Shown: one piece after another, positions 1-8,896 of the stretch | Layout: each line of letters starts with the position of its first letter | How positions within the stretch are numbered: position 1 is the first letter of the stretch | Assembly: GCA_963932545.1 (NCBI GenBank) | Contig: CAWVRH010000010.1 | Location: forward strand, 10,116 to 74,115 | DNA length: 64,000 bases | Direction: 5' to 3' | From: UBA8337 sp963932545 | GTDB taxonomy: Bacteria > Pseudomonadota > Alphaproteobacteria > RS24 | Position numbers and translations under genes: made by a program | The notes under the pieces: generated by a model | What the model saw: only the letters and a program-made list of their open reading frames with translations | What the model was told of the DNA's origin: nothing | Database searches by the model: none

Positions 1-2
1 GC

Positions 3-1070
3 CAGATACAAAGCTGCAAATTCCTCCATAGCTGTGCCGGTTATTATAATTACGACCATGGATATCAACCAGATTTCCCGGGCTCAGATAGCTTTAAGGG
101 TGAGATTGTGCATCCGCAATTCTGGCCAGAGGACTTGGAATACGAAGGCAAAAAGGTGGTCGTCATCGGCTCTGGCGCGACGGCAGTTACCTTGGTGCCA
201 GCTATGGCGCGCGCCGCCTCGCAAGTCACCATGTTACAACGTTCGCCGACGTATATCGTGGCGCGTCCGGCTGAAGATGGTTTTGCCAATTTCACCCGTA
301 AGTTTTTACCGTCGATGATGGCTTATGGGCTGGCGCGCTGGAAAAATGTTTTGATGGGACGGTTCTTCTTTTGGATGTGCCGCAAATATCCAGATGCCGT
401 TAAAAAGCGTCTGTTGGCTGAATTGCCAGCCCTGCTGCCAGAAGGCTTTGATATTGAGAAACACCTAACGCCTAAATATAACCCTTGGGATCAGCGCGTC
501 TGCTTGGCGCCCGATGGTGATTTTTTCACCTCCATCCGCAAAGGCAAGGCCGATATTGTGACCGACCATATCGAGCGCTTTACGCCAAATGGCATTGAGC
601 TGAAGTCTGGCGAAACCCTCGAGGCGGATGTTGTGGTTTCTGCCACGGGTCTTGATTTGAACTTCCTAGGCAACATCCAAGTGAGTGTGGATGGCGAAGC
701 TGTGGAGCCTGGCAATTTGCTGAATTACAAAGGCATGATGTATTCTGGTATCCCAAATCTTGTCGCGTCCTTTGGCTATACCAATGCGTCTTGGACGCTG
801 CGCTGTGACCTGACCTCGCGCTATCTGACGCGTATGGTAAATTACATGGACAAAAAAGGTTTAGGCCGCGCCATGCCGACCCCCGATATGGCCGATGTTG
901 AGTTCGAGCCTTTGCTCGATTTCTCCTCTGGCTACATAACGCGCAAATCAGCTGAGCTGCCGAAACAGGGCAGCATTAAGCCTTGGGTTATGTACCAAAA
1001 CTATATTGCCGACATCTTTTTGGTGAAATTTGGCGCCTTGCGCGACAATGGACTTAAATTCACCAAATAG
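3..1070 (+). CDS. Flavin-containing (Baeyer-Villiger-type) monooxygenase, 5' truncated
   Basis: Only the last 355 residues are inside the window; the reading frame is open from the first base, so the N-terminal FAD-binding Rossmann motif lies upstream. Seen: the Baeyer-Villiger fingerprint FxGxxxHxxxWP appears as FKGEIVHPQFWP near the left edge, followed by a second dinucleotide-binding motif VVVIGSGATAVT, which would bind NADPH. The chain ends with a region containing ATGLDLNFLG, typical of the flavin monooxygenase fold. Known of the family: NADPH-dependent oxygen insertion into ketones or oxidation of soft nucleophiles. The substrate cannot be read from sequence. An internal ATG at 108 is not the true start because the fingerprint lies upstream of it. 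Confidence 0.85.
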   Translation, partial: QIQSCKFLHSCAGYYNYDHGYQPDFPGSDSFKGEIVHPQFWPEDLEYEGKKVVVIGSGATAVTLVPAMARAASQVTMLQRSPTYIVARPAEDGFANFTRKFLPSMMAYGLARWKNVLMGRFFFWMCRKYPDAVKKRLLAELPALLPEGFDIEKHLTPKYNPWDQRVCLAPDGDFFTSIRKGKADIVTDHIERFTPNGIELKSGETLEADVVVSATGLDLNFLGNIQVSVDGEAVEPGNLLNYKGMMYSGIPNLVASFGYTNASWTLRCDLTSRYLTRMVNYMDKKGLGRAMPTPDMADVEFEPLLDFSSGYITRKSAELPKQGSIKPWVMYQNYIADIFLVKFGALRDNGLKFTK

Positions 1071-1080
1071 GGGCGTGCCG

Positions 1081-2310
1081 CTATAGGCTGGCCGCTAAGG
1101 CGCGGGTGCCAACGAGCATTTGCTTGAAACTTTTACGCAGCATATTGGCTGTTTGGTCGGGGCTTGCAAAAGTTGCGATGACGAGGTTTTTTGCCTGATT
1201 GACGTAAATCATTTGGCCATGCACGCCCATCGCTAAACGCTCGCCTTGGGCGACGTCGAAATTCCACCAGAAACTGCGATAGCCAGTAAAACCTGGCATG
1301 TATTTTGGGTGATCGGGGTCGGTGTTAATGCCGGCTTTGCCAGCCGCTAAGTCTTCGGGCGTCAGGGTATAAGTGTCGGCCATCCAGTCGGCGGGCGCGA
1401 TTTGTGTATCGCCCAATTTGCCATTGCCCAAGGCCATCAACCCAAAGCGTGCCGCGTCCCGCAATGTCGAATTAAAGCCACCTGTAGAAATGGGGGCAAA
1501 AGCGACATCCGTGGTGAACACGCCATCATGTTCTGTGCCGAGTGGCGCCCAAATTTTATCGCGCACATAATCTTTCAGCGGTTGGCCGGTGACGCGCTCG
1601 ATGAGCCAGCCAATGACATCCACATTGGGCGATTGATATTCATATTCAGCACCGCTCACGCCGCCCTTGGCGCGGGTGAATTTTGGCAACATATCGCGCA
1701 CGCCGCGCGGCGTGTCGGTCAGAATCGGGTCGATGGCCAGCAGCTCAAAATCTGCGAAAAAGCCTAAGCGACGGAAATATTCCAGATGCACACTGCCCGG
1801 GCTCATATCCTCATAGTCTTCTGTGTAATTAAGAGCGGTTACCATGTTCAGCGTGTCGCGAAGGCTAACTTCAGCAAATACGCCGCCCTCTAGCTCTGGC
1901 AGATATTTGGCAGGTGAGGCGGTCTCGTCTATGTCATGTTCGCTGGCCGCAATACCATAGGCGGTGGAGATGAGCGACTTGGTCATGGAAGCCCATAGAT
2001 GGTGGTCGTGCGGGCGGAAGTTGTCGAAATAGCTCTCATAGATAATCTCATTGTTTTGCACGACGAGATAGCCATCCAGCGAGTCGGCTGCCATGGCATC
2101 GCCAAGTCTCACGCGCTCGCCATTATGTTCATAAGTAAAATTATCAATGTCTTGCGTGGTGCCTTTGGGCAGCTGATAAATCGTCTCGCCACGCGGTATC
2201 ATAACGCTGGGTAGAATGGAGAAATTACGCAAGGCCCAGCGAATGTTATCGGGCGCGCGCCAGCCAGAAAACGAGGCGGTATCGGGGGTTTGGCGAGAGT
2301 ATTTAGACAT
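1081..2310 (-). CDS. Serine hydrolase of the class C beta-lactamase / 6-aminohexanoate-dimer hydrolase type
   Basis: A 409-residue serine hydrolase. Seen: the S-x-x-K nucleophile motif SMTK at residues 108-111, a conserved Tyr at 225 (YQSPN) in the Y-x-N position, and an H-G pair at 364-365 replacing the K-T-G triad of true beta-lactamases, as in esterases and NylB-like amidases. No signal peptide is evident, so it is probably cytoplasmic. The start was set at 2310 because GAGGAAA stands a few bases upstream and because a longer reading would run into the preceding crotonase gene. It is the last gene of a minus-strand group with prpE and a crotonase (25 bp gap), which hints at ester or amide cleavage linked to acyl-CoA metabolism; the substrate is inferred only. 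Confidence 0.85.
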   Translation of the reverse strand: MSKYSRQTPDTASFSGWRAPDNIRWALRNFSILPSVMIPRGETIYQLPKGTTQDIDNFTYEHNGERVRLGDAMAADSLDGYLVVQNNEIIYESYFDNFRPHDHHLWASMTKSLISTAYGIAASEHDIDETASPAKYLPELEGGVFAEVSLRDTLNMVTALNYTEDYEDMSPGSVHLEYFRRLGFFADFELLAIDPILTDTPRGVRDMLPKFTRAKGGVSGAEYEYQSPNVDVIGWLIERVTGQPLKDYVRDKIWAPLGTEHDGVFTTDVAFAPISTGGFNSTLRDAARFGLMALGNGKLGDTQIAPADWMADTYTLTPEDLAAGKAGINTDPDHPKYMPGFTGYRSFWWNFDVAQGERLAMGVHGQMIYVNQAKNLVIATFASPDQTANMLRKSFKQMLVGTRALAASL

Positions 2311-2335
2311 GATGATTTCCTCTATCGAGTTTAGT

Positions 2336-3109
2336 TTATTTTTGGTTCTGGCCGCGTTGGCGAATGTTTTCGCGTCGCGCTTCAATGGCCTGCCCGTCGA
2401 CTTTAGAGTTCGCGGCGCCGCTGCGCTTGGCTTCCAAATGCATGCCATCGCCAAAAGTCTGTGCATAGCCGTCGTCCATCAGGGCTTTATAGGCAACCAG
2501 CGTTTCGGGCACGCAAGATTCCATGTCGTTGGCCAGTTTCAACGCCGTGTCCAACAAAGCGTCTGGTGCCACAACATGATTGATCAAACCCCAATCTAAT
2601 GCCTGTTCAGCCGAGATAAAATTGCCGGTCAGCGAAACCTCTTTGGCGCGCGATGGGCCTAACAAGCGGGTGAGTTTTTGGCTCAAGCCCCAGCCGGGCA
2701 AAATACCGACACGGGCATGCGTATCTGCAAAGCGCGTGTTGGGCGTACCGATAAGCACATCGCAAGCCAAAGCAATTTCGAAACCACCCGTGATGGCCAC
2801 GCCGTTAATGGCGCCAATGACGGGGCCTGAAAAGCGCCCGATAGATTTCACCGGATCATCGGTGGTAATGGCGATGGCAGGGCCGTCGGCATTTTCGCCT
2901 AGTTCTTTCAAATCTAGACCCGCCGTAAAAGCTCTCTCTCCGGCACCGGTTAAAATGACCACGCGAATATCGGTATCGGCTTCTAATTTATCCATGGTTT
3001 GCGCCAGTTGGCTTTTCAATGGCGCCGATAAAGCGTTCATCGCTTCGGGGCGATTGAGGGTAACAATGGCGGTGGCGCCGTGGCGGTCTACAGTAACGAG
3101 TTCAGTCAT
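2336..3109 (-). CDS. Enoyl-CoA hydratase/isomerase (crotonase) family protein with altered first acid residue
   Basis: A 257-residue crotonase. Seen: the oxyanion-hole segments AGLDL (63-67) and GGFEIAL (108-114), and the conserved C-terminal helices. Aligned by eye with rat mitochondrial enoyl-CoA hydratase, the position of catalytic Glu144 is His131 (FADTHARVG), whereas the Glu164 equivalent is kept (Glu157 in AKEVSL). This suggests a reaction other than, or slower than, simple hydration. The start has a clean AAGGAAATAACC leader. It sits 11 bp after prpE and 25 bp before the serine hydrolase, so the three are probably one operon. The acyl-CoA substrate is unknown. Confidence 0.88.
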   Translation of the reverse strand: MTELVTVDRHGATAIVTLNRPEAMNALSAPLKSQLAQTMDKLEADTDIRVVILTGAGERAFTAGLDLKELGENADGPAIAITTDDPVKSIGRFSGPVIGAINGVAITGGFEIALACDVLIGTPNTRFADTHARVGILPGWGLSQKLTRLLGPSRAKEVSLTGNFISAEQALDWGLINHVVAPDALLDTALKLANDMESCVPETLVAYKALMDDGYAQTFGDGMHLEAKRSGAANSKVDGQAIEARRENIRQRGQNQK

Positions 3110-3120
3110 GGTTATTTCCT

Positions 3121-5022
3121 TTAAGGGGTTTGGGGGTAGCCGAGCGCCAATAAGCGCTCGCTGATTTCATCTAGAATTACGGGGTCGTCAATGGTGGCGG
3201 GCATGTTCCAGTCTTCGCCATTGGCGATTTTTCGAATGGTGGCGCGCAATATTTTGCCCGAGCGCGTTTTGGGCAAGCGCGCAACCCGCGTCGCCAATTT
3301 GAACGAAGCGACCGGGCCAATTTCATCGCGCACCTTTTGGATGCATTGTTGAACAATCTCTTCGTCGGGAGCGTTCACCCCATCGTTAAAGACCAAAAGT
3401 CCGAGCGGTAACTCGCCCTTCAGCGCGTCTTTGACCCCCATAACCGCGCATTCGGCGATGTCTGGATGGCCAGCTAAAACTTCCTCCATACCGCCCGTCG
3501 ATAAACGGTGGCCTGCGACATTGATAATGTCGTCGGTGCGCGACATGACATAGAGATAGCCGTCTTGGTCTAGGAATCCGGCGTCGCCTGTTTTGTAGTA
3601 GCCCGGATAATCTTGCAAATAGGAGCTTTCAAAGCCCTCGCGATTTTGCCAAAGCCCCGGCAAGCAGCCCGGCGGCAGCGGCAGTTTTATAACAATGGAT
3701 CCGGTCTCTTGTGCGGCCACGCGGCGGCCATCTTCGCCCAAAACAGCCAGCTCATACCCCGGCATAGCCACGGCGGGGGAGCCTTTTTTAATAGGCAGGG
3801 CTTCGATACCAAGAGGGTTGGCACAAATTGGCCAGCCGGTTTCGGTCTGCCACCAATTGTCGATGACGGGCACGCCAAGCGCCGCTTCGGCCCAATTAAT
3901 CGTGTCGGGGTCAACCCGCTCGCCCGCCAAATATAAAGTCTCGAAGTGGCGCAAATCATAATCGGCCACCAGCTTGCCTTCGGGGTCTTGTTTTTTAATC
4001 GCGCGAAAGGCGGTTGGCGCGGTGAATAAGGCTTTTACTTTATGCTCGGCGAGGACGCGCCAGAAAGCGCCTGCATCGGGCGTGCCAATGGGCTTGCCCT
4101 CATAAATGACACTGGTGGCACCGACGCACAGGGGGCCATATAGAATAAAACTATGTCCAACTACCCAGCCAAAATCGGACGCTGACCAGAACACGTCGCC
4201 CGCGCCAATGGTGTAAATGTTTTCCATCGCCCAAGATAAAGAGACCAAATGGCCGCCCGTGTCTCGCACCACGCCTTTGGGCACGCCCGTGGTGCCAGAC
4301 GTGTAAAGGATATAGAGAGGGTCGGTGGCCAGAACAGGCACGCAAGCCGGGCGGTTGTTTTGCGCCCGCGCTTTGTCTTCTTCCGCCTGCCAATCGAAAT
4401 CGCGCTCAGGCTCTAGCGTGGCCTCGGCTTCGGGACGCTGAAAAATAATACAGGTGGTGGGCTTATGGGTGGCCAGCTCTATGGCGCTATCGAGCAGGGG
4501 TTTATAGGCGATGGTGCGGCCCGGCTCGAGCCCGCAGGAGGCGGCGAGAATGAGTTTTGGTTTGGCGTCATTCAGACGTGTGGCCAGCTCGGCTGCGGCA
4601 AAACCGCCAAAGACAATCGAATGCACCGCACCAAGGCGCGCGCACGCCAAAGCGGCAATCGCGGTCTCTACAATCATCGGCATATAGATAATCACGCGGT
4701 CGCCTTTTTCGACGCCGTGGCTGACCAACATGCCCGCCACCAGCTCGACGCGATCCAGCAGGTTTGCGTAGCTGAGTTTTGTCACACTCTCGGTCAGCGG
4801 GCTGTCATGAATAAAGGCGATGCGTTCGCCATGGCCGTCTTGCACATGGCGGTCGACGCAATTGAAGCACGTGTTCAACACGCCATCGACGTACCAACGA
4901 TCGCCGCTTTCATTGGTCTCAAAAATGGTTTTAGGAGGGGTGTCCCAGCTCACGCGGGCAGCTTGGGTCTGCCAAAATGCCTGCGGCTGGCTTTGCCACT
5001 GTTGATAGATATCTTGATACAT
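3121..5022 (-). CDS. prpE: Propionyl-CoA synthetase (acetyl-CoA synthetase family)
   Basis: A 633-residue AMP-forming acyl-CoA synthetase that would activate propionate (or acetate) to the CoA thioester. Seen: N-terminal ACAS domain, the P-loop YTSGTTGVPKG, the A5-type motif DNWWQTETGWP, and the C-terminal acceptor loop RSGKILR containing the regulatory/catalytic lysine. Overall length and the VLNTCFNCVDRHV segment fit PrpE better than Acs. An ATG 12 bp upstream (5034) is rejected as start because it lies directly in front of the GGGAGG Shine-Dalgarno that serves the ATG at 5022. First gene of the minus-strand operon with a crotonase and a serine hydrolase. No methylcitrate-cycle genes are in the window; with B12 uptake present, the methylmalonyl-CoA route is possible (inference). 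Confidence 0.9.
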   Translation of the reverse strand: MYQDIYQQWQSQPQAFWQTQAARVSWDTPPKTIFETNESGDRWYVDGVLNTCFNCVDRHVQDGHGERIAFIHDSPLTESVTKLSYANLLDRVELVAGMLVSHGVEKGDRVIIYMPMIVETAIAALACARLGAVHSIVFGGFAAAELATRLNDAKPKLILAASCGLEPGRTIAYKPLLDSAIELATHKPTTCIIFQRPEAEATLEPERDFDWQAEEDKARAQNNRPACVPVLATDPLYILYTSGTTGVPKGVVRDTGGHLVSLSWAMENIYTIGAGDVFWSASDFGWVVGHSFILYGPLCVGATSVIYEGKPIGTPDAGAFWRVLAEHKVKALFTAPTAFRAIKKQDPEGKLVADYDLRHFETLYLAGERVDPDTINWAEAALGVPVIDNWWQTETGWPICANPLGIEALPIKKGSPAVAMPGYELAVLGEDGRRVAAQETGSIVIKLPLPPGCLPGLWQNREGFESSYLQDYPGYYKTGDAGFLDQDGYLYVMSRTDDIINVAGHRLSTGGMEEVLAGHPDIAECAVMGVKDALKGELPLGLLVFNDGVNAPDEEIVQQCIQKVRDEIGPVASFKLATRVARLPKTRSGKILRATIRKIANGEDWNMPATIDDPVILDEISERLLALGYPQTP

Positions 5023-5139
5023 AATGCCTCCCATTGAGCGTAGCTTATCGGTTAGGCGAGAAAGGTCAATCTCTGGCGCTATAGCGGCTTGTCTTTCGCG
5101 CGGGCATGAGGCAATCTTGGGGTAATTAGGGAGAGAACC

Positions 5140-7032
5140 ATGAAACTTAGTGTTTGGCTAACCGCCGCTTTACTCGCTGCGCCGCTTGCTGTGCAGGCTG
5201 CCCCAGAAGACCGCAAGGCTTTGTTCGGGGAAACCCATTTGCATACCAACCTATCTTTTGATGCGTTTATTTTCGGCAACCGCAATGGCCCAGACGCCGC
5301 TTATGAATTTGCGAAAGGCAAAGCCATTCAGCACCCGTCAGGCTTTGAGATGAAAATGCGTGTGCCGCTCGATTTTCAGGCAGTGACCGACCACGCCATG
5401 TATTTAGGTATGGTACCGGCGATGTTCGATGAAACGACATCTGTCAGCCAACACCCAGTGGCCGGTGGTCTGCGTAACGCGGAAACGGCCTCGGAGCGTC
5501 GCGCCGCCTTTGGTGCCATGATGCCTTATATTGGTCAGCAAGTAGAAGACGATTTGTTGGATATGAATATCGTGCGCTCTACTTGGGAAGACATTAAACA
5601 GTCTGCCAATCGCCATAATGACCCGGGCAAATTTACCGCGATGATTGGATATGAATATACCTCGTCGCAAGACACGTTTGAGAACCTGCACCGCAATGTC
5701 TTGTTCCGTGGCGATGCGCCAGCCGAGCCGTTTTCTCGTCTCATCTCTAAAAACCCGGAGAATCTCTGGCGTTGGATGGATAGCATTCGCGAACAAGGCA
5801 TGGACTCGATTGCCATTCCGCATAACTCCAATGGCTCCGATGGCTATATGTTCGACGATGAGACCTTTGATGGCGCGCCGATTGATAAAAAATACAGCGA
5901 TATGCGGATGCGAAATGAGCCTTTGGTGGAAATCAGCCAAGTGAAAGGCACATCGGAAACGCACCCATTGCAGAGCCCGAATGATGAATTTGCGGCTTTT
6001 GAAATTATGCCTTACCAAATCGCGACTTGGTATGAGAGCCGAGTGGAAGGCTCTTATATTCGCGATGCCTATAAGCGCGGTCTGCAAATGCAGGCGCGGG
6101 GACAGGGAAACCCTTATAAATTTGGTCTGCTTTCGGCTTCCGATACGCATGTGTCGGCGGGCGCGTTTGACGAATATGACTATTGGTCCAAAATCGGCTT
6201 GGTAGATGCCAATGGCCTTTTGCGTGGCTCGGTTCGCCTTAGCTGGACGCAACGCTTGGGCGCACAAATTTTCCGTCTTCGCAATTGGTGGACGCAAGCA
6301 AATACCTTAGAAGGCGCGCGCACTGGCAACCCACCTAAGAACCCCGCCCCTGGCTTTTTGCAGATGCAGTGGTCGAGCTGGGGTGCTTCTGGTTTGGCGG
6401 GCGTTTGGGCCGATGAAAACACCCGTGGGTCTATTTTTGATGCCATGCGTCGTAAAGAAACATTTGGCACCAGTGGCCCGCGTATGCGGGTTCGGATGTT
6501 TGCCGGCTACGGCCTGCAAGCCAAATGGCTCGACGATGCGCAATTGGTTAAAAAAGCCTATCAACGCGGCGTTCCGATGGGCGCTGATTTGAAAGCGCGC
6601 AAAGGCAAAAGCCCAGACTTCCTGATATGGGCGACGCGTGACCCTGGCAGCGCGCCACTGCAGCGTTTGCAAATTGTTAAAGGCTGGGTCGATGGCGAAG
6701 GCCAAGCGCATGAGAAAATTTACGATGTCGCTTGTGCAGGCGGTGTCTCGCCCGATGCGAGCACCAATCGTTGCCCAGACAATAATGCCGTTGTGGATAC
6801 CAAAACTTGTGCCTATAGCGCCGATACAGGCGCCAATGAGCTGAAAGCCCACTGGCAGGACCCGCAAAGCACAGCTGGTGAAAACGCCTTTTATTATGTA
6901 CGCGGTATCGAAAACCCAACGTGTCGTTGGTCGACATGGGATGCCATTCGGGCGGACAGCCTGCCAAATCCATCGTTGGCGAAAACCATTCAAGAACGCG
7001 TTTGGTCGTCGCCTATCTGGCTTGAACACTAG
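5140..7032 (+). CDS. DUF3604 domain-containing exported protein
   Basis: A 630-residue protein with a clear signal peptide (hydrophobic stretch to about residue 20, ending VQAAP), so it is periplasmic or extracellular. Seen: PHP-like metal-binding elements, HLH in GETHLHTN near residue 30 and TDHAMYLG near 90, and late aromatic/Gly-rich blocks characteristic of DUF3604. Members of this family are widespread in marine bacteria; function is not established, but the His/Asp motifs suggest a metal-dependent hydrolase. Start follows GGGAGAGAACC. It begins a plus-strand run with PpiC (17 bp gap) and HupE/UreJ genes, which are commonly found beside DUF3604 genes; the PPIase may help fold this exported protein (inference). 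Confidence 0.85.
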   Translation: MKLSVWLTAALLAAPLAVQAAPEDRKALFGETHLHTNLSFDAFIFGNRNGPDAAYEFAKGKAIQHPSGFEMKMRVPLDFQAVTDHAMYLGMVPAMFDETTSVSQHPVAGGLRNAETASERRAAFGAMMPYIGQQVEDDLLDMNIVRSTWEDIKQSANRHNDPGKFTAMIGYEYTSSQDTFENLHRNVLFRGDAPAEPFSRLISKNPENLWRWMDSIREQGMDSIAIPHNSNGSDGYMFDDETFDGAPIDKKYSDMRMRNEPLVEISQVKGTSETHPLQSPNDEFAAFEIMPYQIATWYESRVEGSYIRDAYKRGLQMQARGQGNPYKFGLLSASDTHVSAGAFDEYDYWSKIGLVDANGLLRGSVRLSWTQRLGAQIFRLRNWWTQANTLEGARTGNPPKNPAPGFLQMQWSSWGASGLAGVWADENTRGSIFDAMRRKETFGTSGPRMRVRMFAGYGLQAKWLDDAQLVKKAYQRGVPMGADLKARKGKSPDFLIWATRDPGSAPLQRLQIVKGWVDGEGQAHEKIYDVACAGGVSPDASTNRCPDNNAVVDTKTCAYSADTGANELKAHWQDPQSTAGENAFYYVRGIENPTCRWSTWDAIRADSLPNPSLAKTIQERVWSSPIWLEH

Positions 7033-7049
7033 GACTGAAGACAACACGC

Positions 7050-7883
7050 ATGAAGCAAAAATTGAGCACGCTCTTGCGCGACCGACTGGTTTGGTTCGTC
7101 GCCTTGGGACTTGGGCTATTTGCCCTCGACTATGCCAGCGGAAAACGCTTGGAAAGCCGCATTCTGGTTGATTTGCCTTTGGTTGAAAAACTCGTGGCGC
7201 AATGGGAAGGCCAGACCAAACGCCGCCCCAATGCGCAAGAATTAGATGCCTTGGTGGAAGGCTATATTCGCGAAGAAATTCTGGTTCGCGAAGCCAGACG
7301 CCTCGGCTTAGATGATGAGGATGTGATTATCCGTCGTCGTTTGGCGCAAAAAGTTGAATTCTTTCTCGATGAAAACAACCCACCAGAGCTGCCCAATGAA
7401 GCGGGGCTGAAGGCTTGGTTTGACCAAAATCGGGCGGCCTATGATACGCCAGCCAAATTAACTTGGCGCCATATCTATGCCAGCGACGAACCCCAAGCGC
7501 AGGCCTTATTGGCTCAAGTGAGGGGCAAAGATGCCAAAAATTGGCGCGCGTTAGGTCAGCCATTTATGCTGAACCGCGCGTATACTCGCCAAGACCAACT
7601 AGAGATGGCGCAAATTATGGGTGCTGAGTTCGCCGCCCAAATGTTTGATACCAAATCCATCACAAGCCCCAATGATTGGGTGGGCCCGATACGTTCGGCC
7701 TACGGCTGGCATGTCGTGGCCGTGGATACGCGTTATGAAATTCGTCCCGCGCGCTTTGCGGAAATTGCCGAAAAAGTGGCGAGAGACTGGGCCAATGAGC
7801 AGGGGCGTATCGCCAAACTGGAAGCTTGGCGAGAGCTTCGGGCCTCTTATGATATTGAGCTGGTTCCGGTAGAAGAACAGTGA
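7050..7883 (+). CDS. Membrane-anchored PpiC-type (parvulin) peptidyl-prolyl isomerase
   Basis: A 277-residue protein with an N-terminal membrane anchor (about residues 12-30, LVWFVALGLGLFAL) and a SurA/PpiD-like chaperone segment, then a degenerate parvulin domain around residues 120-235, ending in the typical SAYGWHVVAVD motif. It would act in the periplasm on exported proteins. Its stop codon overlaps the ATG of the next gene (TGATG), so it is translationally coupled to the HupE/UreJ protein. Catalytic activity is uncertain because the central isomerase motifs are weak; a chaperone-only role is equally possible. Confidence 0.82.
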   Translation: MKQKLSTLLRDRLVWFVALGLGLFALDYASGKRLESRILVDLPLVEKLVAQWEGQTKRRPNAQELDALVEGYIREEILVREARRLGLDDEDVIIRRRLAQKVEFFLDENNPPELPNEAGLKAWFDQNRAAYDTPAKLTWRHIYASDEPQAQALLAQVRGKDAKNWRALGQPFMLNRAYTRQDQLEMAQIMGAEFAAQMFDTKSITSPNDWVGPIRSAYGWHVVAVDTRYEIRPARFAEIAEKVARDWANEQGRIAKLEAWRELRASYDIELVPVEEQ

Positions 7884-8890
7884 TGACACGGTTGCCTTCT
7901 CTCTTATTTGGCTTGCTTTGGGTCTGCATGGGGCTATTGGCGCCCGCCCAAGCCCATGAAGTGCGACCCGGCTATATTGAAATTACCGAGACCGCGCCCG
8001 ACACTTATCAGGTGATTTGGAAACAGCCCGTGCGCGATACCAGTCGGTTTGAAGTGGCGGGGCTGGGCTTGCGTCCGGTGTTTCCCGAGGTCTGTACGCG
8101 GCTTGGCAATAGTCATATGCAGCGCCGCCCTGGCGTATTGATTGAGCGCTTTCAATTGGCCTGCGATGGCGGCTTGATGGGGCAAATAATTGGCGTTGAG
8201 GGCTTGCAAAAAACCATCACCGATGTGTTTGTTCGGATGCGCGGGCTAGATGATAGCTCGACCAATTTGCGCCTCACGGCGGAGGCACCCGTGCGAAAAT
8301 TCAGCGGGGGTGGTGAGGGTCTGTCGGCTTATTTTGGTCTCGGCGTTGAGCATTTGCTATCGGGCGTCGACCATATTCTATTTGTTTTGGGGCTGGTGCT
8401 TTTGGTGCGGGGCTTGCGCAGTTTGGTCTATGTCATCACCGCCTTTACTGTGGCGCACTCGCTGACTTTGGCCTTGTCGATATTCACCTCGATCACCGCT
8501 CCCTCGGCAGTGGTGGAGGCGATTATCGCCTTGTCGATTTTATTCCTCGCCGTCGAATGGATAACGCCGGAGGCTCGGCGCTCGAAAATAGCCACACGCT
8601 ATCCCCAACTCGTGGCCTTTGGCTTCGGGCTTTTGCATGGTTTTGGCTTTGCCGGTGTCTTGGGCGATATCGGCCTGCCGCGCGATTTGGCACTACCAGC
8701 TTTGGCGTTGTTTAATGTGGGACTGGAAGTTGGCCAGCTTATGGTTGTGGCCGCAGCCTTGGTGGCGGGTCGGTTTTTGGCCAAACCCGTCTCCCGCTAT
8801 CCGTTGATAGGGCAAGTGCCGATAGTTCTTATCGGCGGGGTTTCGGTATACTGGCTCGTCGATCGGATGAGCGGTATTTGGGCTGGCTAA
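7883..8890 (+). CDS. HupE/UreJ-family membrane protein
   Basis: A 335-residue integral membrane protein. Seen: a signal peptide (PAQAHEVRPGYIEI after cleavage), a soluble periplasmic beta domain of roughly 150 residues, then six to seven transmembrane segments containing the family block FGLGVEHLLSGVDHILFV and HGFGFAGVL, whose His/Asp residues probably bind a metal. Relatives include HupE and UreJ nickel/cobalt permeases, but this two-part version usually sits with DUF3604 and PpiC genes and its substrate is not known. A GTG one codon upstream (7880) is possible; the ATG at 7883 overlapping the upstream stop is preferred. Ends 6 bp before the convergent crotonase. Confidence 0.85.
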   Translation: MTRLPSLLFGLLWVCMGLLAPAQAHEVRPGYIEITETAPDTYQVIWKQPVRDTSRFEVAGLGLRPVFPEVCTRLGNSHMQRRPGVLIERFQLACDGGLMGQIIGVEGLQKTITDVFVRMRGLDDSSTNLRLTAEAPVRKFSGGGEGLSAYFGLGVEHLLSGVDHILFVLGLVLLVRGLRSLVYVITAFTVAHSLTLALSIFTSITAPSAVVEAIIALSILFLAVEWITPEARRSKIATRYPQLVAFGFGLLHGFGFAGVLGDIGLPRDLALPALALFNVGLEVGQLMVVAAALVAGRFLAKPVSRYPLIGQVPIVLIGGVSVYWLVDRMSGIWAG

Positions 8891-8896
8891 GCGAGC

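Noticed and set aside
5022..5034. ATG at 5034 as start of prpE
   Set aside because: It lies immediately ahead of, and overlaps, the GGGAGG ribosome site that serves the ATG at 5022.
5404..6297. Open frame of 297 codons opposite the DUF3604 gene
   Set aside because: Shadow frame with composition unlike local proteins; the plus strand has signal peptide and motifs.
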